Source: M3007 sp041392625 (lineage in GTDB: Bacteria > Bacteroidota > Bacteroidia > Chitinophagales > Saprospiraceae). From it: DNA of 64,000 bases. The position numbers and the translations under genes are program-made. Below the pieces are notes generated by a model that was not told the DNA's origin, searched no databases, and saw only the letters and a program-made list of their open reading frames with translations. This document shows, one piece after another, positions 16,275-24,605 of the stretch. Where the stretch lies: assembly GCA_041392625.1 (NCBI GenBank), contig JAWKLR010000010.1:62001-126000 (forward strand), written 5' to 3'. The first letter of the stretch is position 1. Each line of letters begins with the position of its first letter.

Positions 16275-16368
16275 TGGGGGTGTTTTAGAGGTTAATAATA
16301 TGCATTCCAATCCTATCAACATCATCCAAGCCCGTAAGGGGCGCATCAACAAATTCATTCAAATCAAC

Positions 16369-17763
16369 TCACGTTCTATATCCAAAAAGTCGCTTCTCCT
16401 TAATAAGCCCGGCAATTTTTGGCGACACTTTGGCTTCCCACTCGGAGTCTCCTTCCTGAATTTGTTTGAGTACCCGTTTGTGGTATACGTGCAGGATGTC
16501 GGGGTTGAATTGGACGACCGGAACGATGTGTTTGTTTTCCAGGATGTGTTGATACAGGTATCGGATCGCTTTGGGGATTTCAATGTTGTTGATTTGCATC
16601 AACTCACTTTCTCCTTCTCTGCGTGCGGGGTAGATGTAGAAACGCACATTTTCCAGGAAAAGTTCTCCGAAGGCACCGAGCAGGTTGTCCTGGTTGTGTT
16701 CGTAGGTTTCCCAGATGATATTTTTGAGTTTGCGTACCCCCATAGCCAGCCCGATTCGGTTGACTTTATAGTCGGAAAAATAGGCGATCAGGCTTTTGTG
16801 TTGAACGCAGTTGGATATGATAACGGTTTGGTTCAGGGCGCAGAGCAGCTCGGCGCGATCCATAAAATCTTTCTCATTGAGCTCGCCGTCGCTCCTCAGG
16901 TTATCGAGGGTGATTTCGGTCAGGAAATAACATTTTTTCGGATCTGAGCCTGGGGTGGAACGGAATTGCTCGAAGGCGTTTCGGGTCATGTCCTGTTGCA
17001 CCAGGGTAGGAGGGCGGTAACTGCCGCGCGCAATGAGTACGGCGTACTTGTATAAAAATTCACTGGGGTGCAGGTTTTTCCCTTTGGGCCCGAACATGGC
17101 TACTGTGCTCAGTTCATTTTTCACCATCCACAAGCACAGCATGCGGTGGTCTACCTGGAAGTCGGGTCCGTCGAGCCGGATCATGTCAATCATCACACGG
17201 CCCCGGAGGTTGTCGAGCAGGGAAATCAGCAGGGTTTCAGGATCCTGGCTGTATCGGTAGCAGGCATAAATCAGGTTGACACCCAGGATTCCGATTGCCT
17301 GTTGTTGCAACCGGTTATCGGTATCGAGCATGCGCACATGGAGTACCAGGTCGTTGGGCTCTTTTTCGGGATGGAGCTGAAAGCGCAAGCCCAACCAGCC
17401 ATTGCCCTTGATGGTTTTTTCGTAATTGATGGCGGAAACTGTATCGGCAAAAGCAAAAAAGTTCTGATCCTGCCGTTCCTTGCGGAGACGGGAATTTAAG
17501 AGACTGTACTCATGATCCAGCATCTTGTACACCCTGGATTCGCATACATATCGGCCTTTGAGTTCCGGCCCGTACACATCGTCGGATACTGTTTTGTCAT
17601 AGGCGCTCATGGTTTTGGCAATGGTACCCGCTGCGGCACCTACCTGAAAAAAATGCCGGGCGACTTCCTGTCCGGCGCCGATTTCAGCCAGTACGCCATA
17701 TAGCCGGTCATCCAGATTGATTTCCAGGGCTTTTTGTTCCGTCTCCAGGATTCGTCTCGCCAC
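16369..17763 (-). CDS. Conserved 464-residue protein of uncertain function
   Basis: Starts with GTG at 17763; no better ATG exists before the conserved N-terminus LETEQKALEINLD, AEIGAGQEVARHFFQVGAAA and GTIAKTMSAYDKTVSD. I recognise this N-terminus as belonging to a family widespread in Bacteroidota and cyanobacteria. Databases sometimes label such proteins nicotinate-nucleotide adenylyltransferase, but I see no nucleotidyltransferase HxGH motif and do not accept that name. The protein has no signal peptide or membrane segments. Its C-terminus (FNPDILHVYHKRVLKQIQ) is predicted helical. It is followed by the short repeat and four-helix gene; a promoter lies at 17800. Confidence 0.75.
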   Translation of the reverse strand: MARRILETEQKALEINLDDRLYGVLAEIGAGQEVARHFFQVGAAAGTIAKTMSAYDKTVSDDVYGPELKGRYVCESRVYKMLDHEYSLLNSRLRKERQDQNFFAFADTVSAINYEKTIKGNGWLGLRFQLHPEKEPNDLVLHVRMLDTDNRLQQQAIGILGVNLIYACYRYSQDPETLLISLLDNLRGRVMIDMIRLDGPDFQVDHRMLCLWMVKNELSTVAMFGPKGKNLHPSEFLYKYAVLIARGSYRPPTLVQQDMTRNAFEQFRSTPGSDPKKCYFLTEITLDNLRSDGELNEKDFMDRAELLCALNQTVIISNCVQHKSLIAYFSDYKVNRIGLAMGVRKLKNIIWETYEHNQDNLLGAFGELFLENVRFYIYPARREGESELMQINNIEIPKAIRYLYQHILENKHIVPVVQFNPDILHVYHKRVLKQIQEGDSEWEAKVSPKIAGLIKEKRLFGYRT

Positions 17764-17799
17764 GGTGTTTTATTGTGTAGGTGAAAAATAAGGTTTTCG

Positions 17800-17807
17800 C
17801 AAATATA
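17800..17807 (-). promoter_or_regulatory. -7 promoter element for the 464-residue gene
   Basis: The complement reads TATATTTG (TAnnTTTG), 37 bases upstream of the GTG start. This supports that start. Confidence 0.5.
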
Positions 17808-17819
17808 ACAATTTGTAAC

Positions 17820-17900
17820 CCTGCTTTGCCTGGCAGGGAGTTGTTGATTTGTTGATGCGCCCTTCGGGCTAAGATGATTTGTTGATGCGCCCCTGGCGGG
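17820..17900. repeat. Dispersed hairpin repeat, left part, target of the insertion sequence
   Basis: Contains GCCTGGCAGGG, GTTGATTTGTTGATG, hairpin GCCCTTCGGGC, GATGATTTGTTGATG and CCCTGGCGGG, all modules of the spacer class found at 9720, 53770 and 57490. It is cut off by the IS at 17901, and its continuation (GGCTTGGATGATTTGATG) resumes after 19046. Confidence 0.8.
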
Positions 17901-19045
17901 TAGGGCTGTTAAGTTCTAAGTAATTTTATTATCCTCTTTGGGTTTTCTCTAAGTGTTTCCATGGCGTATTTGACAGATTTCTGTTTGTTTAATCTGATGT
18001 TAGAGCACGCAAAATTTTGATATAAAGCATTTAATTTGTATGTTTTGTAACTGTGGAACTTGGTATGATCCTCTCGCATTACCACATCCTTTACCCAGTG
18101 CAATTTGTTTTCTACTGCCCAGTGCTGCCGAATACATTGCCCTAAAGTCTCAGCGGTTCCCTGCTCCCAACTGCTGATATAATAATGAGTTTTATCTGAC
18201 AGTTGGTCTTTTACGTTTCTTATTCGCCTAAGGGCTATAACTTTTTTGACATGGGGCCAATCCTCTTTTAAGGCTTGACTTGGATGATATACGCTCAACT
18301 CCCGTTTTTCCTTTCTTCCTCTATTTTTTTCTGTCCAATTTGCCTGTTCAATGCATGCGTTTTCTACAACACACTGCTGTATCAACGTAGTAAGCCGTTT
18401 TTTGCGGTGTTTAACCTGGACGATATAATCATTCCCACTTGCTACAATGCATGTTAATGTTTTTTTGAATCGTGATTTGCATCGAGTGTATACAAAGCAC
18501 CTTTAATGCCCAATTGTTCGATCATCTGTCTTACAAGTACTGCTTCACTCTCATATTTGTTCTCATAAGAAATTGACCCTAACACCAGCCCCTGGGATAC
18601 ACAAAACGCATTTACCATAGAGACAAAATTCTGCTGATGGCTTAGCCCCTTGATCACACTTGACTTTATAGCCTTTCCATCCATGGCTATCACACTAGGA
18701 GTTGTGGAACCAACAGCCATTTTTGATACTCCCCAATCCATCAATATCTTCTCAAAAGCCTTTAAATCAATATTATCAACTATGCTAGTAAGCGATACAT
18801 GACTCGGAACCCCATGTTTTAAATCTAATACCTTGCTCAAATATTTTTCGTGACGCTTACAAAAACGGGCAACATCACGATAGCCCTTACAGCCTGCAAG
18901 AGTGCCTACCAACATCAGTAACATCGTCTTATCCATAGGGTAGCGTAGCCCCTGTTTGCGGCGACTATCTGGTAACCTGCTTAAATGAATTAATATATCC
19001 ATTTGCTTTTTTAAACGCAAATATATGCAGAACTTAACAACCCTG
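17901..19045 (-). mobile_element. ISAs1-like insertion sequence, 1145 bp
   Basis: Imperfect terminal inverted repeats: AGGGCTGTTAAGTTCT at 17902-17917 against AGGGTTGTTAAGTTCT (complement of 19029-19044), one mismatch in 16. The repeats may extend by one outer base on each side. The 9-bp direct repeat CCTGGCGGG flanks both ends (17892-17900 and 19046-19054) and is the likely target-site duplication, in the 8-10 bp range known for ISAs1 elements. The single transposase gene fills the element on the minus strand. A TATATTTG promoter-like octamer lies at its right end (19018-19025). Confidence 0.88.
17909..19002 (-). pseudogene. ISAs1-family DDE transposase, split by a frameshift at an A7 run
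   Basis: Two reading frames make up one transposase. The first part, from the ATG at 19002 (or TTG at 19020), contains LPDSRRKQGLRYPMDKTMLL, the first catalytic Asp in VIAMDGKAIKSS and the second in LYTLDANH, and stops at about 18454. The second part, in the -1 frame, continues LTCIVASGNDYIVQVK and includes QHWAVENKLHWVKDVVMRED with the catalytic Glu. The break is at GATTCAAAAAAACATTAAC (minus strand, about 18455-18473): seven A where eight would keep the frame. Codons TCA-AAA-AAA contain the heptamer A AAA AAA, a known -1 slippery type, so programmed slippage is possible. A simple indel is the plainer reading, as most ISAs1 transposases use one frame. Confidence 0.85.
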
Positions 19046-19640
19046 CCTGGCGGGGCTTGGATGATTTGATGTGTTTGTTTATTCGTTTAGTTCGCCTCTT
19101 CGAGGCTCTGTTTATTTGTTTATTGAAATTGGTGATTTGATGAATTTGTTTATTGAAAAACAAACTCACTGTTTACCAATCAAAAATCCAATCGACAATC
19201 GGAAATCATGTAATCGTCAATTGTCAATTGATCCATCCGCCTCTTCGAGGCTCTGTTTATTTGTTTATTAAAACAAGTACCTATTTGAAAATCAAAAATC
19301 CAATCGACAATCGGATATCATGTAATCGGCAATCGGAAATTTTTTAATCGGGGCTTGGATGATTTGCTGAGTTTGTTTATTCGTTTAGTTCGCCTCTTCG
19401 AGGCTCTGTTTATTTGTTTATTGAAAAACAAACTCACTGTTTACCAATCAAAAATCCAATCGACAATCAGAAATCATGTAATCGTCAATTGTCAATTGAT
19501 CCATCCGCCTCTTCGAGGCTCTGTTTATTTGTTTATTAAAATATGCACCTATTTGAAAATCAAAAATCCAATCGGCAATCGGATATCATGTAATCGGCAA
19601 TCGGAAATTTTTTAATCGGGGCTTGGATGATTTGTGATGT
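19046..19640. repeat. Dispersed hairpin repeat array, inverted relative to 13.6-14.6 kb
   Basis: Two long copies of about 290 bp run tandem (from about 19056 and about 19350), with a third start at about 19617. Each has GGCTTGGATGATTTG, TTTATTCGTTTAGTTCGCC, hairpin GCCTC-TTC-GAGGC, CTGTTTATTTGTTTATT, AATCAAAAATCCAATCGAC and GGATATCATGTAATCGG. These are the reverse complements of the modules in the 13616-14606 array. Apparent open frames here with repeated PPLRGSVYLFIK are a by-product of the repeats and not genes. Confidence 0.9.
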
Positions 19641-19664
19641 TTTAATGTTATAGAAACATAATTG

Positions 19665-20228
19665 TTATTTCCAGCGCACTTTTTCGGCAATAGGTCCGCG
19701 TTTCCCCGGGAGTTCAGGGAGTTCGTGCCAGCCGAGGTAAAACAGGCCCAGGCAGCGTTGCCCCGACTCGAGATTCAAAAAAGCATCGGCTTGCAGGGAA
19801 CTTTTGGGGGAGCTCCAGTAGCAGCCAAGTCCCAGTTCAGTACACAGCAGCCACATGTTTTGAACGGCCATGGAGACTGCGGCGATTTCTTCGAATTCCG
19901 GAACTCGCTCCTCCGGGTCGCGCTGCATGATGATGGCAATTACCGCTCCGGATCGCCGTGGGTTGTTGGCAGTTTTATCCAGTTTAGCCTGCGAAAATGC
20001 CTCTGGGGCTGTGTTTTTTTTGTAAAAATCTGCCAGGTAATCGCCGAGTTCTGCCCGGCTCTCCTCGCTGTGGAAAACCACAAAGCGCCAGGGTTCGGTG
20101 AATCGATGTGTTGGAGCCCAGTTGGCTGCTTCCAATAGTTGTTCGATGGTTTCCCGGTCGATGGGCTTGTCTGCCAAATACGTTTTGGGAAAAATTGAGC
20201 GGCGTTTTTTTATAAGTTCTGCTATCAT
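19665..20228 (-). CDS. Nitroreductase family protein
   Basis: 187 residues, a full FMN-binding nitroreductase domain. It starts IAELIKKRRSIFPKTYLADK (the RRS motif binds FMN phosphate), then LLEAANWAPTHRFTEPWRFV and the late LGLGCYWSSPKSSL. Such enzymes reduce nitro groups, quinones or flavins with NAD(P)H in the cytoplasm. The physiological substrate is unknown. It is monocistronic and lies between the repeat array and the cupin gene. Confidence 0.9.
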   Translation of the reverse strand: MIAELIKKRRSIFPKTYLADKPIDRETIEQLLEAANWAPTHRFTEPWRFVVFHSEESRAELGDYLADFYKKNTAPEAFSQAKLDKTANNPRRSGAVIAIIMQRDPEERVPEFEEIAAVSMAVQNMWLLCTELGLGCYWSSPKSSLQADAFLNLESGQRCLGLFYLGWHELPELPGKRGPIAEKVRWK

Positions 20229-20272
20229 GATACTGGGATGAATGTAGGCTTATGATGTATAGTGTGGCGGGG

Positions 20273-21022
20273 TTAATGCATTTTACCGTATTTCTTGAGG
20301 GCTGTTTCTACGTCTAGTTTTGGGGCCCGGATGAGTCCGTCTTTTGTCGTAACGCCTTCAAGGATATCCAGGTTGTGAATATCGTATGCTTTTTCATTTA
20401 AATTGGTCATGATCACATCAAATGTGAATGCGGCCTCTGTCTCCGCTACAAACCAATGGATGTTGTCGCGTTCATCCGAGATGGAGGAGCTGTCGCCGGG
20501 CCGGGCCGTGCGGTCGATGGTGGGTCGGATCAGCAAGTGGTCTTGTTCTTCGCGGACCTTGTCGTAGTGCCGTTGCCGAAACGAGCCTTTGATCACCAGG
20601 TGTGCCGAACACATATTGCTGTGGCCATGCGGAATAATGGCCCGGTCTTTTTTTAGTCCAAATATTTTTTTAGCAAAAGCCGTTCGCGCGGGCAGCCCGT
20701 CCAGAGGCGGAAATTTCACATAGCGTGTATTCACGCCTAAATCGGGAAATTCAAACCCTTTGCTGAGCCGCTCAAAGTCGATAAACTGTAGGATGTCCTC
20801 CAGAGGAACCCGATTGAACAAGGACTCCACCTGCTCCTGCCACAGCGTTTGCGGAATTTTTTCCAACCTTAAATCCCGACAAATTGCATCCAGTTCAATC
20901 GCCCATTTCCCGGCAATAGGCCGTATGGCTGGCAAAAATGCATTGGATGCAAACAGGCTATCCAACAGGCCATAAGCCAAAATTGCACTCAACGTTTTTT
21001 TGCTAAAATCTCGTCGATTCAT
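20273..21022 (-). CDS. Exported cupin-like protein with twin-arginine-like leader
   Basis: 249 residues from the ATG at 21022; upstream in-frame sequence is the shadow of the neighbouring kinase. The N-terminus NRRDFSKKTLSAILAYGLLD has an RR-x-F pair and a hydrophobic stretch, like a Tat signal. The middle IIPHGHSNMCSAHLVIKGSF resembles a cupin motif 1 (HxH ... G), and HWFVAETEAAFTFDVIMTNL fits motif 2. A metal-dependent role is possible, but I cannot name a substrate. The stop lies 44 bases upstream of the nitroreductase start on the same strand, so the two may share a transcript. Confidence 0.7.
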   Translation of the reverse strand: MNRRDFSKKTLSAILAYGLLDSLFASNAFLPAIRPIAGKWAIELDAICRDLRLEKIPQTLWQEQVESLFNRVPLEDILQFIDFERLSKGFEFPDLGVNTRYVKFPPLDGLPARTAFAKKIFGLKKDRAIIPHGHSNMCSAHLVIKGSFRQRHYDKVREEQDHLLIRPTIDRTARPGDSSSISDERDNIHWFVAETEAAFTFDVIMTNLNEKAYDIHNLDILEGVTTKDGLIRAPKLDVETALKKYGKMH

Positions 21023-21086
21023 GGATAAAAATTGAATAGAATGCCTAAATTTCGATTCTGAGGTGAAGTTGAGCAAATTTTGCTTT

Positions 21087-21956
21087 TTACCCAAACCGTT
21101 TGAGTATCCGCCGTACCTGATCGATGTACGAGCCCCCAAACAGGTTGACATGTACCAGCAGGTAATACAATTGATACAGCTCCATGCGCTGCTCAAACCC
21201 CGGCTCCAGGGGCCAGTATTCGAAGTAGGTTTTGTAAAAAACGCGATCAAACCCGCTGAAGAGGCGGGTCATCGCCAGGTCCATTTCCCGGTGGGCAAAA
21301 CAGGCTGCAGGGTCAATCAATACCGGTTGCCCTGCGCTGTCGCAAATAAAGTTTCCGCCCCACAGATCGCCGTGGATTAAGGCCGGGATTTCTTCCGGAC
21401 AAATTTGGTCGATCTTCCGGCAAATAGAGTCGAGCAGATGGCCATCGCGGGTTTCCATTTTTCCGGCCTTGCGTGCCAGTCGAAACTGAGCCAGAAGGCG
21501 TTCTTCAGCATAAAAATCAGACCAGCGGGCATGGCGCGTATTGGATTGCGACAAGGATCCGATGAAGTTATCGTGCGAAAAGCCAAAAAACTCAGAAGTG
21601 TTGCCGTGGAGGTTGGCAAGTGCGAGCCCGAAGCGCTCCCAAAACAAGGGGTTTTTATAGCCGGGCTTGATGTATTCCATCAGCAGGAAAGACCAATCGT
21701 CGTCGCTGCTGCCTTGTTTAACTATTTTGGGTACGGCGATGGTTTGGGAGGCGCCCAGCAAAGTCAGTCCGAGCACTTCGGTGCGAAACATTTCCCTGGC
21801 TTGCGCGTGGTTGTTGAATTTTACAAAAAAATCCCGCTTGTCTTCGGTACGTAACTGCATTGCATGGTGAATGTCTCCCCCCGATACGGGCCGGGCCTCC
21901 TCCAGCGGGCTTCCAAGTAATGTTTCAATGTCTGTCCTTAATCCTGCGGGAAACAT
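21087..21956 (-). CDS. Fructosamine kinase family protein
   Basis: 289 residues from the ATG at 21956. An upstream start is rejected because a TATATTTG promoter lies at 21975-21982, between the two. The aminoglycoside-phosphotransferase-like fold is complete: FFVKFNNHAQAREMFRTEVL (ATP-binding Lys and Glu), catalytic loop ALIHGDLWGGNF and metal motif VLIDPAACFAHREMDLAM. Bacterial members phosphorylate ribulosamines or erythrulosamines on glycated proteins as a repair step. The cupin gene follows 64 bases downstream on the same strand. Confidence 0.9.
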   Translation of the reverse strand: MFPAGLRTDIETLLGSPLEEARPVSGGDIHHAMQLRTEDKRDFFVKFNNHAQAREMFRTEVLGLTLLGASQTIAVPKIVKQGSSDDDWSFLLMEYIKPGYKNPLFWERFGLALANLHGNTSEFFGFSHDNFIGSLSQSNTRHARWSDFYAEERLLAQFRLARKAGKMETRDGHLLDSICRKIDQICPEEIPALIHGDLWGGNFICDSAGQPVLIDPAACFAHREMDLAMTRLFSGFDRVFYKTYFEYWPLEPGFEQRMELYQLYYLLVHVNLFGGSYIDQVRRILKRFG

Positions 21957-21974
21957 GTCGGTGCGATTATTTGC

Positions 21975-21982
21975 CAAATATA
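21975..21982 (-). promoter_or_regulatory. -7 promoter element deciding the fructosamine kinase start
   Basis: The complement reads TATATTTG. It lies 19 bases before the ATG at 21956. Confidence 0.5.
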
Positions 21983-22068
21983 GTCCAGAAATTCCCAAAC
22001 AGGCTCTCAGGCATCCACTAAATATCCAAACAAGTAAAAAGCCGGATTGCAAGCCTTGAAATAGTTGC

Positions 22069-22076
22069 TATCTTTA
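22069..22076 (+). promoter_or_regulatory. -7 promoter element for the MBL-fold hydrolase
   Basis: TATCTTTA is one base from TAnnTTTG. A TTG in GGATTGCAAG about 22 bases upstream could be the -33 element. The start codon is at 22155. Confidence 0.4.
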
Positions 22077-22154
22077 GCGCCAGGTGTGCTTCTTTTTTGT
22101 TATAAAATTAAAGCTTGCATCGTTCCCCGACCACAAACACATAAATAGAAGAAG

Positions 22155-23549
22155 ATGAAAATAAAATTTTGCGGAGCAGCTCAGGAGGTTACCGGTTCAG
22201 CCCACCTGGTTACGCTGGACGATGGAACCAAGATCCTGTTGGATTGTGGCCTGTACCAGGGCAGCAACCAGAAAATGAAGGAGTTTAACGAAAAATGGAT
22301 TTTTGACCCCAAAGAGATCGACTGTCTGGTTCTGAGTCATGCCCACATCGACCACAGCGGCCGGATCCCCAAACTGGTGAAGGATGGATTCAAAGGCAAT
22401 ATTTACGCCACACACGCTACCCGCGATTTGTGTTCCATCATGCTGCTCGACAGTGCCAAAATTCAGGAGAGCGATGCCGCCTATTACAATAAAAAGAAAG
22501 CCTACGATAAACCCGAAAAGCAAGCCCTGTATACACGGGAGGATGTCTACCGGGCCCTGGAACAATTTTCCAGTTATAACTACGAAAAGTGGTTTATGGT
22601 GCACCCCAATGTTCGGGTAATGTTTCGGGATGCAGGCCACATTTTAGGGAGCGCCAGCGTAACATTGGAGATAAATGAAAACGGCCAGGTCAAACGCCTC
22701 GGTTTCACCGGAGATATTGGCCGGCCGGATCGCCCGATCCTGCGCGACCCGAAGCCCATGCCGGAAGTGGATTACATGATTTGCGAAAGCACCTACGGCG
22801 ACCGGGAGCACGAAGCCAAACCCTTCGAACTGGATCACCTGGTAAATATTGTTCACCGAACCTGTGTGGAGAAAAAAGGAAAGCTGATCATCCCCGCGTT
22901 TTCAGTGGGCCGTACCCAGGAGATCGTGCACATGCTCGACCAACTTCACAACGAAGGGCGCCTGCCCCGCATTCCGGTTTTTGTCGACAGTCCCCTGGCC
23001 GTAAACGCCACCGATATTTTTATCAATCACCCGGAGTGTTTTGATAAAGAATTGCACGAATACATGTTGGAGGATGAGAACCCCTTTGGCTTCAAAGGCC
23101 TCAATTACATCCGTTCGGTAGAGGGGAGCAAGCATTTGAATGTGATGAAAGGGCCAGGCATAATTATCTCCGCTTCGGGGATGATGACTGCAGGCCGTAT
23201 CCGTCACCACCTCAACAACAACATTGAGGACCACTCAAGCACCTTTCTCATCGTTGGCTATGCGCCACCAGACACCCCGGCGGGCATGCTGCGGGACGGC
23301 GTCAAGTCCATGCGCATTATGGGACAAAACAAACAGGTACTCGCCGATGTGGATCAGATGGACTCCTTCTCTGCACATGGAGACCAATCGGAGATGTATG
23401 ATTTTCTGAAAAACCAACAACCCGGCCTCAAGAAACTCTGGCTGGTACACGGCACCCTGGACCGCCAGGAAATCTGGCGCGGCTACCTGCTCAGCAAAGG
23501 CTTTGCCGATGTGTCGATACCTGCAATTGGAGACACGGTGGAGGTGTAG
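22155..23549 (+). CDS. MBL-fold metallo-hydrolase with beta-CASP and RNA-specificity domains
   Basis: 464 residues. The metallo-beta-lactamase motif SHAHIDHSGRIP (HxHxDH) is at about residues 57-68, with further metal ligands in RDAGHILGSA and FTGDIGRPDRPI. The beta-CASP domain covers about 185-370, and the C-terminal zinc domain holds SASGMMTAGR and the late HGDQSEMYDFL and WLVHGT histidines. It is the bacterial relative of CPSF73/Ysh1, and such proteins are 5'-3' exo- or endoribonucleases. A role in RNA processing is likely, but the exact activity is not settled for bacterial members. The methyltransferase gene starts 13 bases after its stop. Confidence 0.9.
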   Translation: MKIKFCGAAQEVTGSAHLVTLDDGTKILLDCGLYQGSNQKMKEFNEKWIFDPKEIDCLVLSHAHIDHSGRIPKLVKDGFKGNIYATHATRDLCSIMLLDSAKIQESDAAYYNKKKAYDKPEKQALYTREDVYRALEQFSSYNYEKWFMVHPNVRVMFRDAGHILGSASVTLEINENGQVKRLGFTGDIGRPDRPILRDPKPMPEVDYMICESTYGDREHEAKPFELDHLVNIVHRTCVEKKGKLIIPAFSVGRTQEIVHMLDQLHNEGRLPRIPVFVDSPLAVNATDIFINHPECFDKELHEYMLEDENPFGFKGLNYIRSVEGSKHLNVMKGPGIIISASGMMTAGRIRHHLNNNIEDHSSTFLIVGYAPPDTPAGMLRDGVKSMRIMGQNKQVLADVDQMDSFSAHGDQSEMYDFLKNQQPGLKKLWLVHGTLDRQEIWRGYLLSKGFADVSIPAIGDTVEV

Positions 23550-23562
23550 GCCGTCAGCAATT

Positions 23563-24510
23563 ATGGTACGTAAATCAATGGGCTTACTTGTTGGCCTGCT
23601 TTTCCCGTTTTTGTGTTCGGCGCAAGATTCGGTTTTTACGCAGTCGCACATCATCCAGGGCCTTACCGAATATCGAAATGCAGTAATCAATCGCGATGAG
23701 GAAGCGGTGGAGCAATTGCGGGCATTGGAACAGCGCTGGGATGTCACGGGCTCCAATCGGGAAATTTTTGAATCGCTGCTTTTGAATGTATTGTCGACAA
23801 AAGCGGTATATGATTTTCCGGAGAAAACGGTGCTCCGAATTACAAAAAGGGAGTGTCCGCAATGTGCTCGCTTGGGTGAAATTACAGAAGCCGATATCAG
23901 AGTGCTTGAGGCCAATTCCGAATTGCTAAATCTGGTGCTTGAAGGAATATTAAAACCGGAATATCCATTTGGAATAAATCCGGATGCTTCCTTTTTTGAA
24001 GAGCTTGATTTTTTTCAACTAAAATCCGGACAGGCAATCGCTGAAATCGGGGCAGGAAACGGGGTTTTTAGTTTGTTGTTGACTGTCTTGGGCAAGGACA
24101 ACCGGATAGATGTAAATGAACTAAAGCGCGGGTTTTTAGCGTATTTTTTGCAGACAGCAGAAGCCAACCGATCGTTAATGGATGGCATTCAGTTTCATGC
24201 AATTAAAGGAAAAAAAACGGATACGGGCCTGGATTTGGAAACCTACGATCGGATTGTTATTCGCAATGCATTTCACCATTTTTCCAAAAAAGAAGCCATG
24301 TTGAAATCCATAAAACGTGCATTGAAGCCCGATGGGAAATTGTGTTTGTATGAACCAATTACCAAAACCCAATCCGATCTACCCACGTTCTGTGACCTGG
24401 TTATGGATAAATCAGAAATGCTACAGATTATCCAGGGGATGGGATTTAATCTGGAGGAAACAAGCGATTTGGAGGGCATGACTTTGATGCGTTTTTCTAT
24501 CAAAAAATAA
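23563..24510 (+). CDS. Exported class I SAM-dependent methyltransferase-like protein
   Basis: 315 residues from the ATG at 23563. The N-terminus VRKSMGLLVGLLFPFLCSAQ is a clear Sec signal peptide. Residues 25-150 form an uncharacterised helical region with CPQC. A Rossmann methyltransferase domain follows at about 155-310: motif I AIAEIGAGNGVFSLLL, acidic IDVNEL, then YDRIVIRNAFHHFSKKEAML and ALKPDGKLCLYEPI. The combination is odd because SAM is not expected outside the cytoplasm. Either the substrate or cofactor is carried, or the signal is an uncleaved anchor. It follows the MBL gene by 13 bases and is probably cotranscribed. Confidence 0.8.
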   Translation: MVRKSMGLLVGLLFPFLCSAQDSVFTQSHIIQGLTEYRNAVINRDEEAVEQLRALEQRWDVTGSNREIFESLLLNVLSTKAVYDFPEKTVLRITKRECPQCARLGEITEADIRVLEANSELLNLVLEGILKPEYPFGINPDASFFEELDFFQLKSGQAIAEIGAGNGVFSLLLTVLGKDNRIDVNELKRGFLAYFLQTAEANRSLMDGIQFHAIKGKKTDTGLDLETYDRIVIRNAFHHFSKKEAMLKSIKRALKPDGKLCLYEPITKTQSDLPTFCDLVMDKSEMLQIIQGMGFNLEETSDLEGMTLMRFSIKK

Positions 24511-24591
24511 TGCCTGTAAAATCTCGATTTTCAATGGTTTTTTCCAGCAGAGTTTTTCATCACCGATGTCGGGTTTTAAATAAATATTCCG

Positions 24592-24599
24592 TATATTTG
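24592..24599 (+). promoter_or_regulatory. -7 promoter element for the DUF2167 gene
   Basis: TATATTTG is an exact TAnnTTTG match. With transcription starting near 24606 the leader is about 190 bases long. Confidence 0.5.
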
Positions 24600-24605
24600 T
24601 AAGCG

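Noticed and set aside
16369..17763. Assignment as nicotinate-nucleotide adenylyltransferase
   Set aside because: No HxGH or ISxTxxR motif is present, and a proper nadD lies at 2611-3186.
19071..19615. Small open frames with repeated PPLRGSVYLFIK peptides
   Set aside because: They come from the repeat sequence itself, have no start signals or family match, and repeat with the DNA period.
21957..22052. Longer fructosamine kinase starting at 22052
   Set aside because: The added residues have no family similarity, and a promoter lies at 21975-21982 inside them.
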